DNA of 55,598 nucleotides from Alphaproteobacteria bacterium (GTDB lineage Bacteria > Pseudomonadota > Alphaproteobacteria > Rs-D84 > CACZYB01): positions 1-55,598 of the forward strand of contig WQWV01000003.1 in the NCBI GenBank assembly GCA_009785175.1, given 5' to 3'. Below are positions 32,724 to 41,858 of this stretch, in pieces. Position 1 is the first letter of the stretch. Each line of letters opens with the position of its first letter. The position numbers and the translations under genes were made by a program. The notes under the pieces were generated by a model. The model saw nothing but the letters and a program-made list of their open reading frames with translations, was not told where the DNA came from and searched no databases.

Positions 32724-33365
32724 ATGGGATTTGAAAACATAGTTAAGAACAATATAACGATGGATTATATTTTGAATAATTCCGACGAGGTTTTGGATAT
32801 AATGCTTAGACCTCAATATAACATATTGATGCGAGGACTTCAGGGTAAGGACAAATATGAAGTGCAGGAAGCTAAAGAGCGAATAAGCGAGATGGATAAA
32901 AAAGACGCCGCCATATTCATGGCCTATGCCAATATGCACAAACTGTTTGGAACGCATGACAGCTTTAATGAAGTATTAAGCCGACACTATGAAACCAAAT
33001 ATAAAAAAGACTCCTATTATAAAAATTCAAAAACGACATTCGAAGATTTCTTGGCCGTGCCCGATAATAAAAAAATGGTCCTGGACATACTTGGCAAACA
33101 CGTCGGGGAAATCAATATCATTTCTTTGGATTACAAAAATTATAGCAATGAAGGTCGCAGCGGATATTCTCAGGCGAGCATAGACGCTACTTTGGATGCA
33201 TATAAATCATTTCCAACCGCAAAGTCCATGGACGTTGCACAGAAGCTTTCGATAATGAAAGTGGAACAGCCGGATATGTTCAAACAGCTGGAGCAAGAAG
33301 TTGCGAAAGGACTTTCGGCGAAAGATGTGGCCAAAATCAAGGCAGGCGATAGCAGCAGAGGCTAA
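32724..33365 (+). CDS. Hypothetical protein (213 aa), AT-richer than its neighbours
   Basis: RBS AAAGGAGAAAAAAC then MGFENIVKNNITMDYILNNSDEVLDIML. Confidence 0.75.
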   Translation: MGFENIVKNNITMDYILNNSDEVLDIMLRPQYNILMRGLQGKDKYEVQEAKERISEMDKKDAAIFMAYANMHKLFGTHDSFNEVLSRHYETKYKKDSYYKNSKTTFEDFLAVPDNKKMVLDILGKHVGEINIISLDYKNYSNEGRSGYSQASIDATLDAYKSFPTAKSMDVAQKLSIMKVEQPDMFKQLEQEVAKGLSAKDVAKIKAGDSSRG

Positions 33366-33367
33366 GT

Positions 33368-36298
33368 TTACTCCGCCAGAATCTTACGCGCCGTTTCCTG
33401 ATCCGTATAGGGAATATCCGTGTGGCCGATTGTTATATAATCCTCGTGCCCTTTGCCGGAGATTAAAATAATATCGTCTTTGGTGGCGATTTCAATAGCG
33501 CGGCGAATCGCGTTCTCGCGGCCGGGAACTTCGGTTGCGCCCGGACAGTTGGCGGCGACCTCGGCGCGGATTTTCGCAGGGTCCTCGGTGCGGGGGCTGT
33601 CGTCCGTGATGATTTTCACGTCGGCGTATTTCGCGGCGGCGGGGCCAAGCTCGGCGCGTCTTATCCGCGTTTCGTAATTGTCGCCGCAGGTCGAGAAGAC
33701 CGAGATGATTTTGCCTCTGGCTACTTCGCGCAGAGTTTTAAGCGTGTGTTCAAGCGCGTCGCCCTTGTATGAAAAATCCACGAACACGTGCGCGCCCTTT
33801 TTCGTTTCGCCCATGTATTCAAGGCGGCCGGCAGCGTTTTTGAGTTGCGGAAGAAGCGGCATGATTTTCTTCCAATCCTTCTCGACCGAGATGAAAAGGC
33901 CAAGCGCGCAGAGCAGGTTCATAAGTTGGTATCCGCCGAGGATCGCGAGTTTCAAATCGAACTTCTCGCCGAAGATTTCGATCGTCGCGGTTTGACCGAA
34001 GAGGCTTGTGTCTTGAGAGAGGATTTTTATGTCGGCGTTGGCGGCGCGGCCATAGCTTATCACCTTTATACCGCGCGCGTCGCATATAGCCTTCAACGGC
34101 GCGAATTCGGGAATGTCGGCGTTTAGGACAGCTGTGCCGCCGGCGTCCAACATCTCGGAGAACAGGCGCGATTTGGCGGCGAAGTATTTCTCGCTCGAGC
34201 CGTAAAAGTCCACGTGGTCGTTGCCGAAGTTCGTGAACCCCGCGGCCTTGATTTTGAAATTCTTGGCCCTTTGCTGGTCGATGCCGTGCGAGGACATTTC
34301 AAGCACCGCGTGTTCGACGCCGCGATCCTTGAAATACGCCATGTCGCGGAAGAGTTCGTCGCCGGTGGGCGTCGTGTGGTCGTCGTTATACTTTATGGTT
34401 TTTTGGCCCGAGTAAACGTTGTCCACGATCGTGCCGAGCGTTCCGCTTGAGAGAGTTTTTTCGCCCAGAAGCGCCCACATCTGCCGCACGAAATCCGCCG
34501 TCGAGGATTTGCCGCTTGTGCCGGTAAGCGCTACTATAGTGTCCGGCTGCTTGGATCCATAGAACGCATAGGCGAGGTCCGAGAAAGCTATCCTTGGATT
34601 GTCGGCGCGCGCGACTGGTATGGATTTTTCCCCTATCTTAGCGTCGGTGGCGGAGTCGAATTTGTAATCGATAGGCGCAACTATCGCAGCTGCTCCGTGG
34701 TCGATCGCAGAGCCCGAGAAATCCGCTCCGTTTTTGACGTATCCGGGAATGCCCACGAAAAGCGAGCCGGGAACCGTGCGCGAGGAGTCCATCGAGATTT
34801 GGGAAATCGGGCGAGCGTCCGCGGCGGGGGTCGAGCTTAACCCTGCGGCCTTGAGCAACTTGTCAAGCGGGACGGAGGGGCGCGCGAGTTTGGCGCGAAT
34901 GAACTCTTTGTCCTTCTCATACATCGTGCCGCAGATGATAATCGAATCCCATTCGCGCGAGGTGTCGATGGTTTCGTTTATCGCTTCGTATCGGTTCGGA
35001 ATTTCGATCGCGCGCGGGCAATGGGCGAGGAGCGAGGCGCGGATTTTCGCCGGGTCCTCGGTGCGCGGATTATCGTCCGTTATTATTACCGTATCCGCAA
35101 GCCCGCCTATGACCTTGCCGATTTCGGTGCGGCGGATTTCCGGGCGGTCGCCCGAAGAGCCTATGATTAGAATAAGGTTGTGTTTCACATACGGCCTGAA
35201 TTCCGTGAGGAGTTTTTTCACGCCGTCGCCGTTGTGGCCGAAGTCGACATAGATCGGCGCGCCGTTCGGAGTGCTGGCCACGTATTCAAGTCGTCCGGCC
35301 TCGTTTTTAAGCGTGTCGAGTTTATCCGCGATACGCGCGAAATCCCCGCCGCCCACGATGAACATGCCAATCGCGCAGAGGAGGTTCATGACTTGGAACT
35401 CGCTTATGAGATTAAGCGTAAGATCGTATTTTTTGCCGAGGATATTTACGGCTACTTCTTGGCGTGTGTTTTTGATTTCGTATTTTTCGAGTCTTAAATC
35501 GCAATCGGCGCAGTGGCCATAGGAGAGGATTTTCACGCCACGGGCGCGGACGGTTTCGGCGACGCGCACCCCATACGGATCGTCGATGTTTACGACCGCC
35601 GTGCCGGAGGAGTCCAAGAGCTTGCTGAACAATATCAACTTTGCGGAGAAATATTTTTCTATGTCGTTGTCATAGTAATCAAGGTGGTCGTTCGATAGGT
35701 TCGTAAATCCTGCGGCGGCGATCTTGAGGCTGTCGACGCGGTGTTGTTCGAGCCCATGCGACGAGGTTTCGATGGCGACTTTTTCCACGCCCAAACTTTT
35801 GAGGCGAGAGAGGTTTTTCCGAAGCTCGATCGCGTCGGGGGTGGTAAGGCCTTTGCCTTCGGTGAATACTTCCGATTTTATTCCGACGGTGCCGATGGAG
35901 GCGGCGGGAGTGCCGGAGAGCTCGAATAACTGGCGCACGAAATTGACCACCGATGACTTGCCGTTAGTGCCGGTCGCGGCCGCTATGAACGACGGCTCGG
36001 ACGGATAGAAAATCTTGGCAAGCTCGGATTCAGCCTGGCGCATATCCATATCTAGGAAGGCGAATTCTATGCCTTGATACTGCGCTGCGATGGCCTTGTT
36101 ATCCGCATGCGCCACGATCGCGACCGCGCCGTTCTTGATCGCTTCGGGAATAAACTGCGCGCCGTCGAAAGCATAGCCCTTGATCGCGATGAAAAGATCG
36201 CCCGGTTCGACGCGTTTAGAATTATTCCTTAGCCCCGTGATTTCGATATCGTTTTTCGGCGCGATGCCAAAGGGCGAAAAAAGTTGGCTTAGCTTCAT
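33368..36298 (-). CDS. Double MurE: two tandem UDP-MurNAc-tripeptide ligase modules in one ORF
   Basis: Module 1: ATGTNGKSS, TTPDAIELRKNL, ETSSHGLEQHRVD, FTNLSNDHLDYY, DNPRTEDPAKI. Module 2: LTGTSGKSST, TTPTGDELFRDM, EMSSHGIDQQRA, FTNFGNDHVDFY, DSPRTEDPAKI, SGKGHEDYITIG. Confidence 0.9.
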   Translation of the reverse strand: MKLSQLFSPFGIAPKNDIEITGLRNNSKRVEPGDLFIAIKGYAFDGAQFIPEAIKNGAVAIVAHADNKAIAAQYQGIEFAFLDMDMRQAESELAKIFYPSEPSFIAAATGTNGKSSVVNFVRQLFELSGTPAASIGTVGIKSEVFTEGKGLTTPDAIELRKNLSRLKSLGVEKVAIETSSHGLEQHRVDSLKIAAAGFTNLSNDHLDYYDNDIEKYFSAKLILFSKLLDSSGTAVVNIDDPYGVRVAETVRARGVKILSYGHCADCDLRLEKYEIKNTRQEVAVNILGKKYDLTLNLISEFQVMNLLCAIGMFIVGGGDFARIADKLDTLKNEAGRLEYVASTPNGAPIYVDFGHNGDGVKKLLTEFRPYVKHNLILIIGSSGDRPEIRRTEIGKVIGGLADTVIITDDNPRTEDPAKIRASLLAHCPRAIEIPNRYEAINETIDTSREWDSIIICGTMYEKDKEFIRAKLARPSVPLDKLLKAAGLSSTPAADARPISQISMDSSRTVPGSLFVGIPGYVKNGADFSGSAIDHGAAAIVAPIDYKFDSATDAKIGEKSIPVARADNPRIAFSDLAYAFYGSKQPDTIVALTGTSGKSSTADFVRQMWALLGEKTLSSGTLGTIVDNVYSGQKTIKYNDDHTTPTGDELFRDMAYFKDRGVEHAVLEMSSHGIDQQRAKNFKIKAAGFTNFGNDHVDFYGSSEKYFAAKSRLFSEMLDAGGTAVLNADIPEFAPLKAICDARGIKVISYGRAANADIKILSQDTSLFGQTATIEIFGEKFDLKLAILGGYQLMNLLCALGLFISVEKDWKKIMPLLPQLKNAAGRLEYMGETKKGAHVFVDFSYKGDALEHTLKTLREVARGKIISVFSTCGDNYETRIRRAELGPAAAKYADVKIITDDSPRTEDPAKIRAEVAANCPGATEVPGRENAIRRAIEIATKDDIILISGKGHEDYITIGHTDIPYTDQETARKILAE

Positions 36299-36362
36299 GT
36301 TAGTCCTTGTCAATTCGCTATCCATTATATAAACTATGAGAGTTGTTTGCAAGGAGAATGAA

Positions 36363-37505
36363 ATGATTTCCGACTTGATCCGGGTTTTCGATACGGTTGC
36401 GTTTGAGCGTAATGTGAAGGCGGCGAAGGCTATGACACGCGCGCGGTTCGGGGCGACGCTTAAGGCCGATGCGTATGGTTTCGGTATCGGGCGCGCTGTG
36501 CCTGTGCTTGTTCGGAACGGCGTCGAGGATTTCTTTGTTCAGGACATAGTCGAGGCGGCGGCGGTGCGAGCGCTTGCACCGAAGGCGCGAATTTATACCT
36601 ATGCAGGAGTTGCCGATGGGCAGGCGGAGGAGTTTTTGCGGCTTGGCATTATCCCTGTTTGTATTTCTTTGGAACAGATTAAATATTATAATTCCGTAGC
36701 ACCGAAAGGCACGCCTGTTGCGATTCATTTCGACACGGGAATGAACCGGACCGGCTTGTCGCTTTCCGATGCGGCGGAATTGAAGAAAAATTGGACGAAG
36801 TGGTGCGGCAACCTTGATGTTGCGCTTTATATTTCGCATTTGCGCGGGCCGTATGCTTATGGAGATTATTCGGCGCGGCAGTTGGCGCGTTTCAAGGAGG
36901 TTTTGGCGATGTTGCCGAAGGCTCAGGTGTCGCTTGCCGGCTCTGCTGGATTGAAAATGGGAGCGGAGTATCACTTCGACCTGGTGCGGCTGGGCGAGGG
37001 GCTTTTCGTGCGCGGAGCGGAATGTGTCGCCTCGGTCTATGCTCGAGTGTTGCAAATCCGCGATGTGGCGAAGGGCTCGACGGTCGGCTATTCCAATCAA
37101 TTCGTGGCGCCGAGCGATATGAAAGTCGCTACGCTTTGCGTGGGATACAAGGACGGGTATTCGCGCGACCTGTCCCGTGTGAACGGGTGGAAGAACTCCC
37201 TGCGCGCCCGGCTTGGCGTTGGTGGGGCTGCTACGAAGGCTTTTGCGGATTTCGGGGGCGTCTTGGCGCCGCTTGTAGGGATAGTTTCGATGAACAACGC
37301 CATGTTTGATGTTAGCGCTGTGCCGGTTTCGGTTCTGGCGCGGGTCAAATATGCGGAAATTTTGGGAGCGCGAGTGAAGGTTTCCGATATGCGGACCGCT
37401 ATCGGCTATGCTCCGGTGGAGAATTTCGTGGGGCTTTTGCGGTATAATCCCAGCGCGGTCGATTTGACTCCTGAAGATTTCAAGAAAAATAAAATTCTTA
37501 TTTAG
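36363..37505 (+). CDS. alr: Alanine racemase family protein (atypical motifs)
   Basis: GATLKADAYGFG (PLP-lysine motif), IHFDTGMNRTG, TVGYSNQF, GYKDGYSRDL; RBS AAGGAGAATGAA. Confidence 0.82.
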   Translation: MISDLIRVFDTVAFERNVKAAKAMTRARFGATLKADAYGFGIGRAVPVLVRNGVEDFFVQDIVEAAAVRALAPKARIYTYAGVADGQAEEFLRLGIIPVCISLEQIKYYNSVAPKGTPVAIHFDTGMNRTGLSLSDAAELKKNWTKWCGNLDVALYISHLRGPYAYGDYSARQLARFKEVLAMLPKAQVSLAGSAGLKMGAEYHFDLVRLGEGLFVRGAECVASVYARVLQIRDVAKGSTVGYSNQFVAPSDMKVATLCVGYKDGYSRDLSRVNGWKNSLRARLGVGGAATKAFADFGGVLAPLVGIVSMNNAMFDVSAVPVSVLARVKYAEILGARVKVSDMRTAIGYAPVENFVGLLRYNPSAVDLTPEDFKKNKILI

Positions 37506-37616
37506 CGAGCTTGCTCGCTACGCGCGCTCCGCCGCCCCCACGCTGGACGCGCGCGGTATACACCGCTTGCCGCCCTGCTCGGCGTCGCTTGCTTTGCGAT
37601 CATTTACACTTTTTGC

Positions 37617-37646
37617 TTGACAAAATTTTATGGGGGGGGGTAGGTT
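37617..37646 (+). promoter_or_regulatory. Poly-G spacer promoter C: TTGACA-(aaattttatG9)-TAGGTT
   Basis: TTGACA 37617-37622; G9 37632-37640; TAGGTT directly after; spacer 18. Confidence 0.6.
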
Positions 37647-37677
37647 ATGTCCAATAAGTTAACAAAAGGACTAACGA

Positions 37678-38388
37678 ATGAAACAGAAAACCAAACGTGT
37701 TGCCCGCGGCGTTATGAAATCCGTTGTCGCCATGATAGCGCTTGCCATACTTGTCGCCGGGTGCGGCAAGGGCGAGAAAGTCGAGGAGGAGGCCGCGCCT
37801 GTTGCCCCGAAAATTACTCCGGCAATGGTTGCCGAGGCCTTGCGGAGCTATATACTTACGATGGAAAAAGACGGCAACAAATACGGTTTCAACGCCTATA
37901 TCACAAACGAGAAGACGGGCAAGCGCTATAACGGCCTTGCCAACGATTTCGAATATGATTCCGAGGGCTCGGACGAGTTCTTTGATATGGCAGAAAAAGA
38001 GGGCGAAGAAGCGTTTCATTGCGCCGATGCCGGTAAGAACGAATTCGACTGTATCCGCATAGAGGCCGGGAAACAGAAAAACAAGCGTTTCGTTTTCAAG
38101 CCGATGGAATGGCCGAAAGAAGGCCGATGCGCCAAAGCGTCGCTTGTCGACGAGAAACACAACTATTTCGAAGAGCTATCTAACCTTATCGAGGACAATC
38201 CCGACTTCCTTACCAAAATAACCGCGTGCGGCGAGATTCGGGGCATGGGATCCAGCGCCTATGCCTGGCTTACCGGATACAGCAAGATAAAGGCCGAAAA
38301 CTATACCAATTTCGCGGGGCTTGCCGCAGAGAGAATCAAGGTGGACGCCGATTCCGCGCGGGCTTTGATTAGGAAGTATAGCCGTTAG
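37678..38388 (+). CDS. Putative lipoprotein, hypothetical (236 aa)
   Basis: MKQKTKRVARGVMKSVVAMIALAILVAGCGKGEK (lipobox LVAGC). Confidence 0.75.
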   Translation: MKQKTKRVARGVMKSVVAMIALAILVAGCGKGEKVEEEAAPVAPKITPAMVAEALRSYILTMEKDGNKYGFNAYITNEKTGKRYNGLANDFEYDSEGSDEFFDMAEKEGEEAFHCADAGKNEFDCIRIEAGKQKNKRFVFKPMEWPKEGRCAKASLVDEKHNYFEELSNLIEDNPDFLTKITACGEIRGMGSSAYAWLTGYSKIKAENYTNFAGLAAERIKVDADSARALIRKYSR

Positions 38389-38400
38389 CGTATATAGTGC

Positions 38401-38460
38401 ATGCGCGCCGCAGGCGGCCAACGTCCGCTCGCCCTCGGGCGTTGGCTCACACAGGTGTTC
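38401..38460. repeat. Dispersed GC-rich intergenic repeat with GCCAACG/CGTTGGC hairpin, copy 1
   Basis: atgcgcgccgcaggcggccaacg...gggcgttggctc; shared with 48729-48780. Confidence 0.75.
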
Positions 38461-38486
38461 GCCCGCTCCGTAGCGGCCGTGTGGCC

Positions 38487-39383
38487 TTATGGAAGAAGCT
38501 TGAAAAACGCCTTATCTATTTCGGCTTTGACATTTAGCACGGTGAAGTGTTTCCGCAGAGCTTTTGGAATCTTCACATAATCCTTGGACGTAGTGATCAC
38601 GGGCGTGTGGGCGGCAACGGCTTTTAGTTCGGCATCTGTATATTTGTGGTGGTCGGGGAAGGCGAAGAAGTTTGTTATTTGTGTTCCCTGTTCTTCTATG
38701 AAATCAAAGAACTTGTTCGGGTTGCCGATGGCGGCCATGGCGGCGGCGCGGGGCGGAAGTTTTGTCGTTGAAACAAGGCGGCTTGTAAACCCTTTGCCTT
38801 TGCCGTTGGTGAAAATCACCGCGTCCATGTTTTTAAGCGCGCCCGGCAACTCTCGCATAGGACCGGCGGGAAGCGGTAGGGCGTTGCCGAATTTGGCCTT
38901 GGCGTCGATAACGCATATACGAAAATCCTTGGCCAGCGTATAGTTCTGCAATCCGTCGTCCATGATAATCACATCGACCTTGTTTTCGACGAGTTTAGCG
39001 CTGGCGGCGCGGTTGGCGCCCACGATCACTTTGGCCCAAGGGAGCGCGGTTTTTGTATCGATCGCTTCGTCGCCCACGGTGGCGGCTGTATCGGTAGCGC
39101 TCACTTCGCGATTGATTTTCACCTTGCCGCCGAAGCCCCTATATAAAATCGCGACGCGCTTGCCCCGGTCATGATAGAATTCCGCTATGGCGCGGACTAT
39201 GGGAGTTTTGCCGGTGCCGCCGACCGTGATGTTTCCTATGCAGATTACGGGGACTTTGGCTCTATATGGCGTTGCGAGTGCGCGTTTTATGGCGCCTATA
39301 GCCAGGTAAATTCCCCCAAACGGCAGTAAAAGCAGGGAAATTAACCCTTTTTTGTTCCAAAAACTTGGCTGTTGCAATCTCAT
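38487..39383 (-). CDS. lpxK: Tetraacyldisaccharide 4'-kinase LpxK
   Basis: VPVICIGNITVGGTGKTPIVRAIAEFYHDRGKRVAILYRGFGGK...GDEAIDTK...DVIIMDDGLQN. Confidence 0.95.
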   Translation of the reverse strand: MRLQQPSFWNKKGLISLLLLPFGGIYLAIGAIKRALATPYRAKVPVICIGNITVGGTGKTPIVRAIAEFYHDRGKRVAILYRGFGGKVKINREVSATDTAATVGDEAIDTKTALPWAKVIVGANRAASAKLVENKVDVIIMDDGLQNYTLAKDFRICVIDAKAKFGNALPLPAGPMRELPGALKNMDAVIFTNGKGKGFTSRLVSTTKLPPRAAAMAAIGNPNKFFDFIEEQGTQITNFFAFPDHHKYTDAELKAVAAHTPVITTSKDYVKIPKALRKHFTVLNVKAEIDKAFFKLLP

Positions 39384-39400
39384 AAGCCCAAGTATATAAT
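39372..39400 (+). promoter_or_regulatory. Promoter TTGCAA-17-TATAAT ending 7 nt before the sufE ATG; overlaps the lpxK start codon
   Basis: ttgcaa tctcataagcccaagta tataat tttcggc ATG. Confidence 0.65.
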
Positions 39401-39407
39401 TTTCGGC

Positions 39408-39797
39408 ATGACTTTGCAAGGCCTATACGATGCTTGGGATATGCTTCCGTCGGACGACGAGAGGCTCGAGTATCTTGTCGCGCTTGGAGGGCAGCTTGCC
39501 CCGATGACGGCCGAAGACAAAACCACTGAGAACGCCGTGCTTGGGTGCGCGGCGAACGTATGGATCGCGCCCAACTATGCCGGGGACAAGCTTGACTTTG
39601 CTTTTGCATCGGACGCTAAGATCGTTTCCGGGCTTTTGTTCATACTTTCACTTGTTTTCAACGGGAAAACCCGCGCCGAGGCGTTGGAGGTCGACGCGGA
39701 CGCCGTGTTCAAGCGGCTTGGCCTTGACGACATACTTACATCGAACCGAATCGTGGGCGTGGCGTCGGCGGTAGAGAAAATAAAAAACTCTTTATAA
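39408..39797 (+). CDS. sufE: Cysteine desulfurization protein SufE
   Basis: LPSDDERLEYLVALGGQLAPM...ENAVLGCAANVWIAP...LFILSLVFNGKT. Confidence 0.88.
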   Translation: MTLQGLYDAWDMLPSDDERLEYLVALGGQLAPMTAEDKTTENAVLGCAANVWIAPNYAGDKLDFAFASDAKIVSGLLFILSLVFNGKTRAEALEVDADAVFKRLGLDDILTSNRIVGVASAVEKIKNSL

Positions 39798-39810
39798 AAA
39801 GGATAAAAAA

Positions 39811-39921
39811 ATGAAACCGAGCATAAAAATCATTTGCGAAACGTTGTTGTTAGACGTTGAGCTTAGGATTTTGCGGCAAGGTTGCATGGGATCCTTGCAC
39901 ACAACTTCAAACAAAGGATAA
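39811..39921 (+). CDS. Possible 36-aa small ORF between sufE and waaA
   Basis: AAGGATAAAAAA ATG identical to the waaA start region; stop overlaps the waaA SD. Confidence 0.3.
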   Translation: MKPSIKIICETLLLDVELRILRQGCMGSLHTTSNKG

Positions 39922-39925
39922 AAAA

Positions 39926-41209
39926 ATGAAACTACGACTTTACAGATTTTTAATGTTTTTAATCAAACCGCTGGTGCGTCCGATATTGTGGATACGCCGC
40001 ATGCGGGGCGACGAATCCCGCGACCCCAAGCGCTTTGAAGAGAGGTTCGGCACTGCGTCGGTTGCTCGTCCTAAGGGTCGCGTATTCTGGTTCCACGGCG
40101 CCTCGACGGGCGAATCGAGCCTTGTGATCCCAGTGGTAGAACGAATCCTTGAAAAGTATCCCGACGCGACCGCGCTTATCACCACAATGACTCTAATCGG
40201 CGCGGAAAACGTTGCTCGCAAGCTTGGCAAGAACAAGCGCGTGATCCATCAATTCCTCCCGATCGACCGCGGAGCGTATGCCCGCAAATTCCTTGACCAT
40301 TGGAAGCCGTCGGCCGGTTTCTTTGTCGGAAGCGACTTCTGGCCCAACATGTTGCGCGCGGCCGCGATGCGAAGCATACCCCTTGTCCTTTTGAACGGTC
40401 AGGTAAGCGACCGCTCGTTTAGGCGTTGGCAGCGGGCCAAGGGAAGCGCGCGCCGAATCATGTCCTATTTCATATATATGTTCGCGCGCAGCGAAGCCGA
40501 TAAGAAGCGATTGCTTGAGATGGGAGCCAAGATCGTCCTTAGCGTCGGAAACCTCAAATACGCCGCTCCTGCCGTAGGATTCGACGATGCCAAAGAGCGT
40601 GAAATGCGAGACATGATCGGCAAGCGTCCCGTATGGGTCGCGGGCGACATTCACGGTGTCGGGTTCAAGAAAATCGAGATCGCAGACTTGATCGTAAAGC
40701 TATCGCACAAAAACGCATTGTTGATAGTCGTGCCGCACAATCCTGCGCGTGGAAAGGAGTTCGAAAACTTTTTAGAATCTAAAGAGCTGAAGGTTGCGTT
40801 GCGTTCAAAGGGCGAAAAAATCACTTCGGACACCGACGTATACATCGCAGACACCGTGGGCGAGCTTGGCCTTTTCTATAAGGTGGCCGACGTGGCGTTC
40901 GTCGGCGGATCGCTTATGCCCATATATCGCGGGCACAATCCGTTCGAGGCGGCACATTTCGGCAAGCCCATATTGTCCGGGCCCAACGTGTCGTCTTATC
41001 GCGAGGCATACAACCTGCTTGAAAAAGAAGACGCGGTGATTTTCGTTAAAGACGAGAACGAGCTTGGGAACAATGTGTCGCGTCTTTTGGACGACGAGGA
41101 ATTGCGAAATGGATATGCCGAGCGGGCGCACAAGATCGCGCTTCGCGAAGAGGGAATTATCAACCGTATCATGGATAAGGTAGAACCCATTATCGACGCT
41201 ATCGGGTAA
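39926..41209 (+). CDS. waaA: 3-deoxy-D-manno-octulosonic acid (Kdo) transferase
   Basis: RFEERFGTASVARPKGRVFWFHGASTGES...LITTMTLIGAE...GDIHGVGFKKIEIADLI...VVPHNPARGKEF...FVGGSLMPIYRGHNPFEAAHFGKPILSGPN. Confidence 0.93.
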   Translation: MKLRLYRFLMFLIKPLVRPILWIRRMRGDESRDPKRFEERFGTASVARPKGRVFWFHGASTGESSLVIPVVERILEKYPDATALITTMTLIGAENVARKLGKNKRVIHQFLPIDRGAYARKFLDHWKPSAGFFVGSDFWPNMLRAAAMRSIPLVLLNGQVSDRSFRRWQRAKGSARRIMSYFIYMFARSEADKKRLLEMGAKIVLSVGNLKYAAPAVGFDDAKEREMRDMIGKRPVWVAGDIHGVGFKKIEIADLIVKLSHKNALLIVVPHNPARGKEFENFLESKELKVALRSKGEKITSDTDVYIADTVGELGLFYKVADVAFVGGSLMPIYRGHNPFEAAHFGKPILSGPNVSSYREAYNLLEKEDAVIFVKDENELGNNVSRLLDDEELRNGYAERAHKIALREEGIINRIMDKVEPIIDAIG

Positions 41210-41328
41210 AACTTTCCATAGCGGCGCATCTACGTCGTCAGATTGGAAATTTTATTGGTCGAGTATGTCTATATACACTTCCTCTAAAATTTCCAACCTT
41301 CCTAGTATCTGCATCACTCTGAAAAGTT

Positions 41329-41829
41329 TTACGGGTTTTTCTTTGGAGTTGTTTTATTTTTGAACTCCAACTTGACATTCTCCAACATATCGGGATAGAA
41401 ATCGCTTTCGCAGGTCCAGTTGTTCCAGAAGCCCGGGAGTAGGCCACTAAAATACCATTTGCGGCCGGCGTTTTTGAAACCTAGGTGTTTCATGATTTCC
41501 GTCGGCGCGCGGTTTTTCGGGCGGACGTAGGCGGACTTCCTATACCCCTTCGCGTTGTCGAAAATGATTTTGCCAAGGTGTTTGAGGTAAACGGAGTTCC
41601 GGAATTTCGGGAATAGAATCACCTCGAGGATATGGCAGCCTTCCGGGTTGAATTTCTTTAGCCCGGCGAAGTCGAGGAATACGACGCCAATCCATTCGCC
41701 GGTCGAGTATTGAAGCACGTAGCCCTTTAGCTTTTTCCAATGCTCGAGCAGGTATTCTTTGCTGCAGAAATCGGCGGCGGTGAATTCGTGCGCGGCCAGC
41801 CTTTCCCATTTGTCGAGGTCGGATTTCAA
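41329..41829 (-). CDS. Hypothetical protein, possible GNAT-fold acetyltransferase
   Basis: ILEVILFPKFRNSVYLKHLGKIIFDNAKGYRKSAYVRPKNRAPTEIMKHLGFKNAGRKWYFSG. Confidence 0.5.
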   Translation of the reverse strand: MKSDLDKWERLAAHEFTAADFCSKEYLLEHWKKLKGYVLQYSTGEWIGVVFLDFAGLKKFNPEGCHILEVILFPKFRNSVYLKHLGKIIFDNAKGYRKSAYVRPKNRAPTEIMKHLGFKNAGRKWYFSGLLPGFWNNWTCESDFYPDMLENVKLEFKNKTTPKKNP

Positions 41830-41858
41830 CAGGGGGCGATAGAATATTTTGCGGCGGG

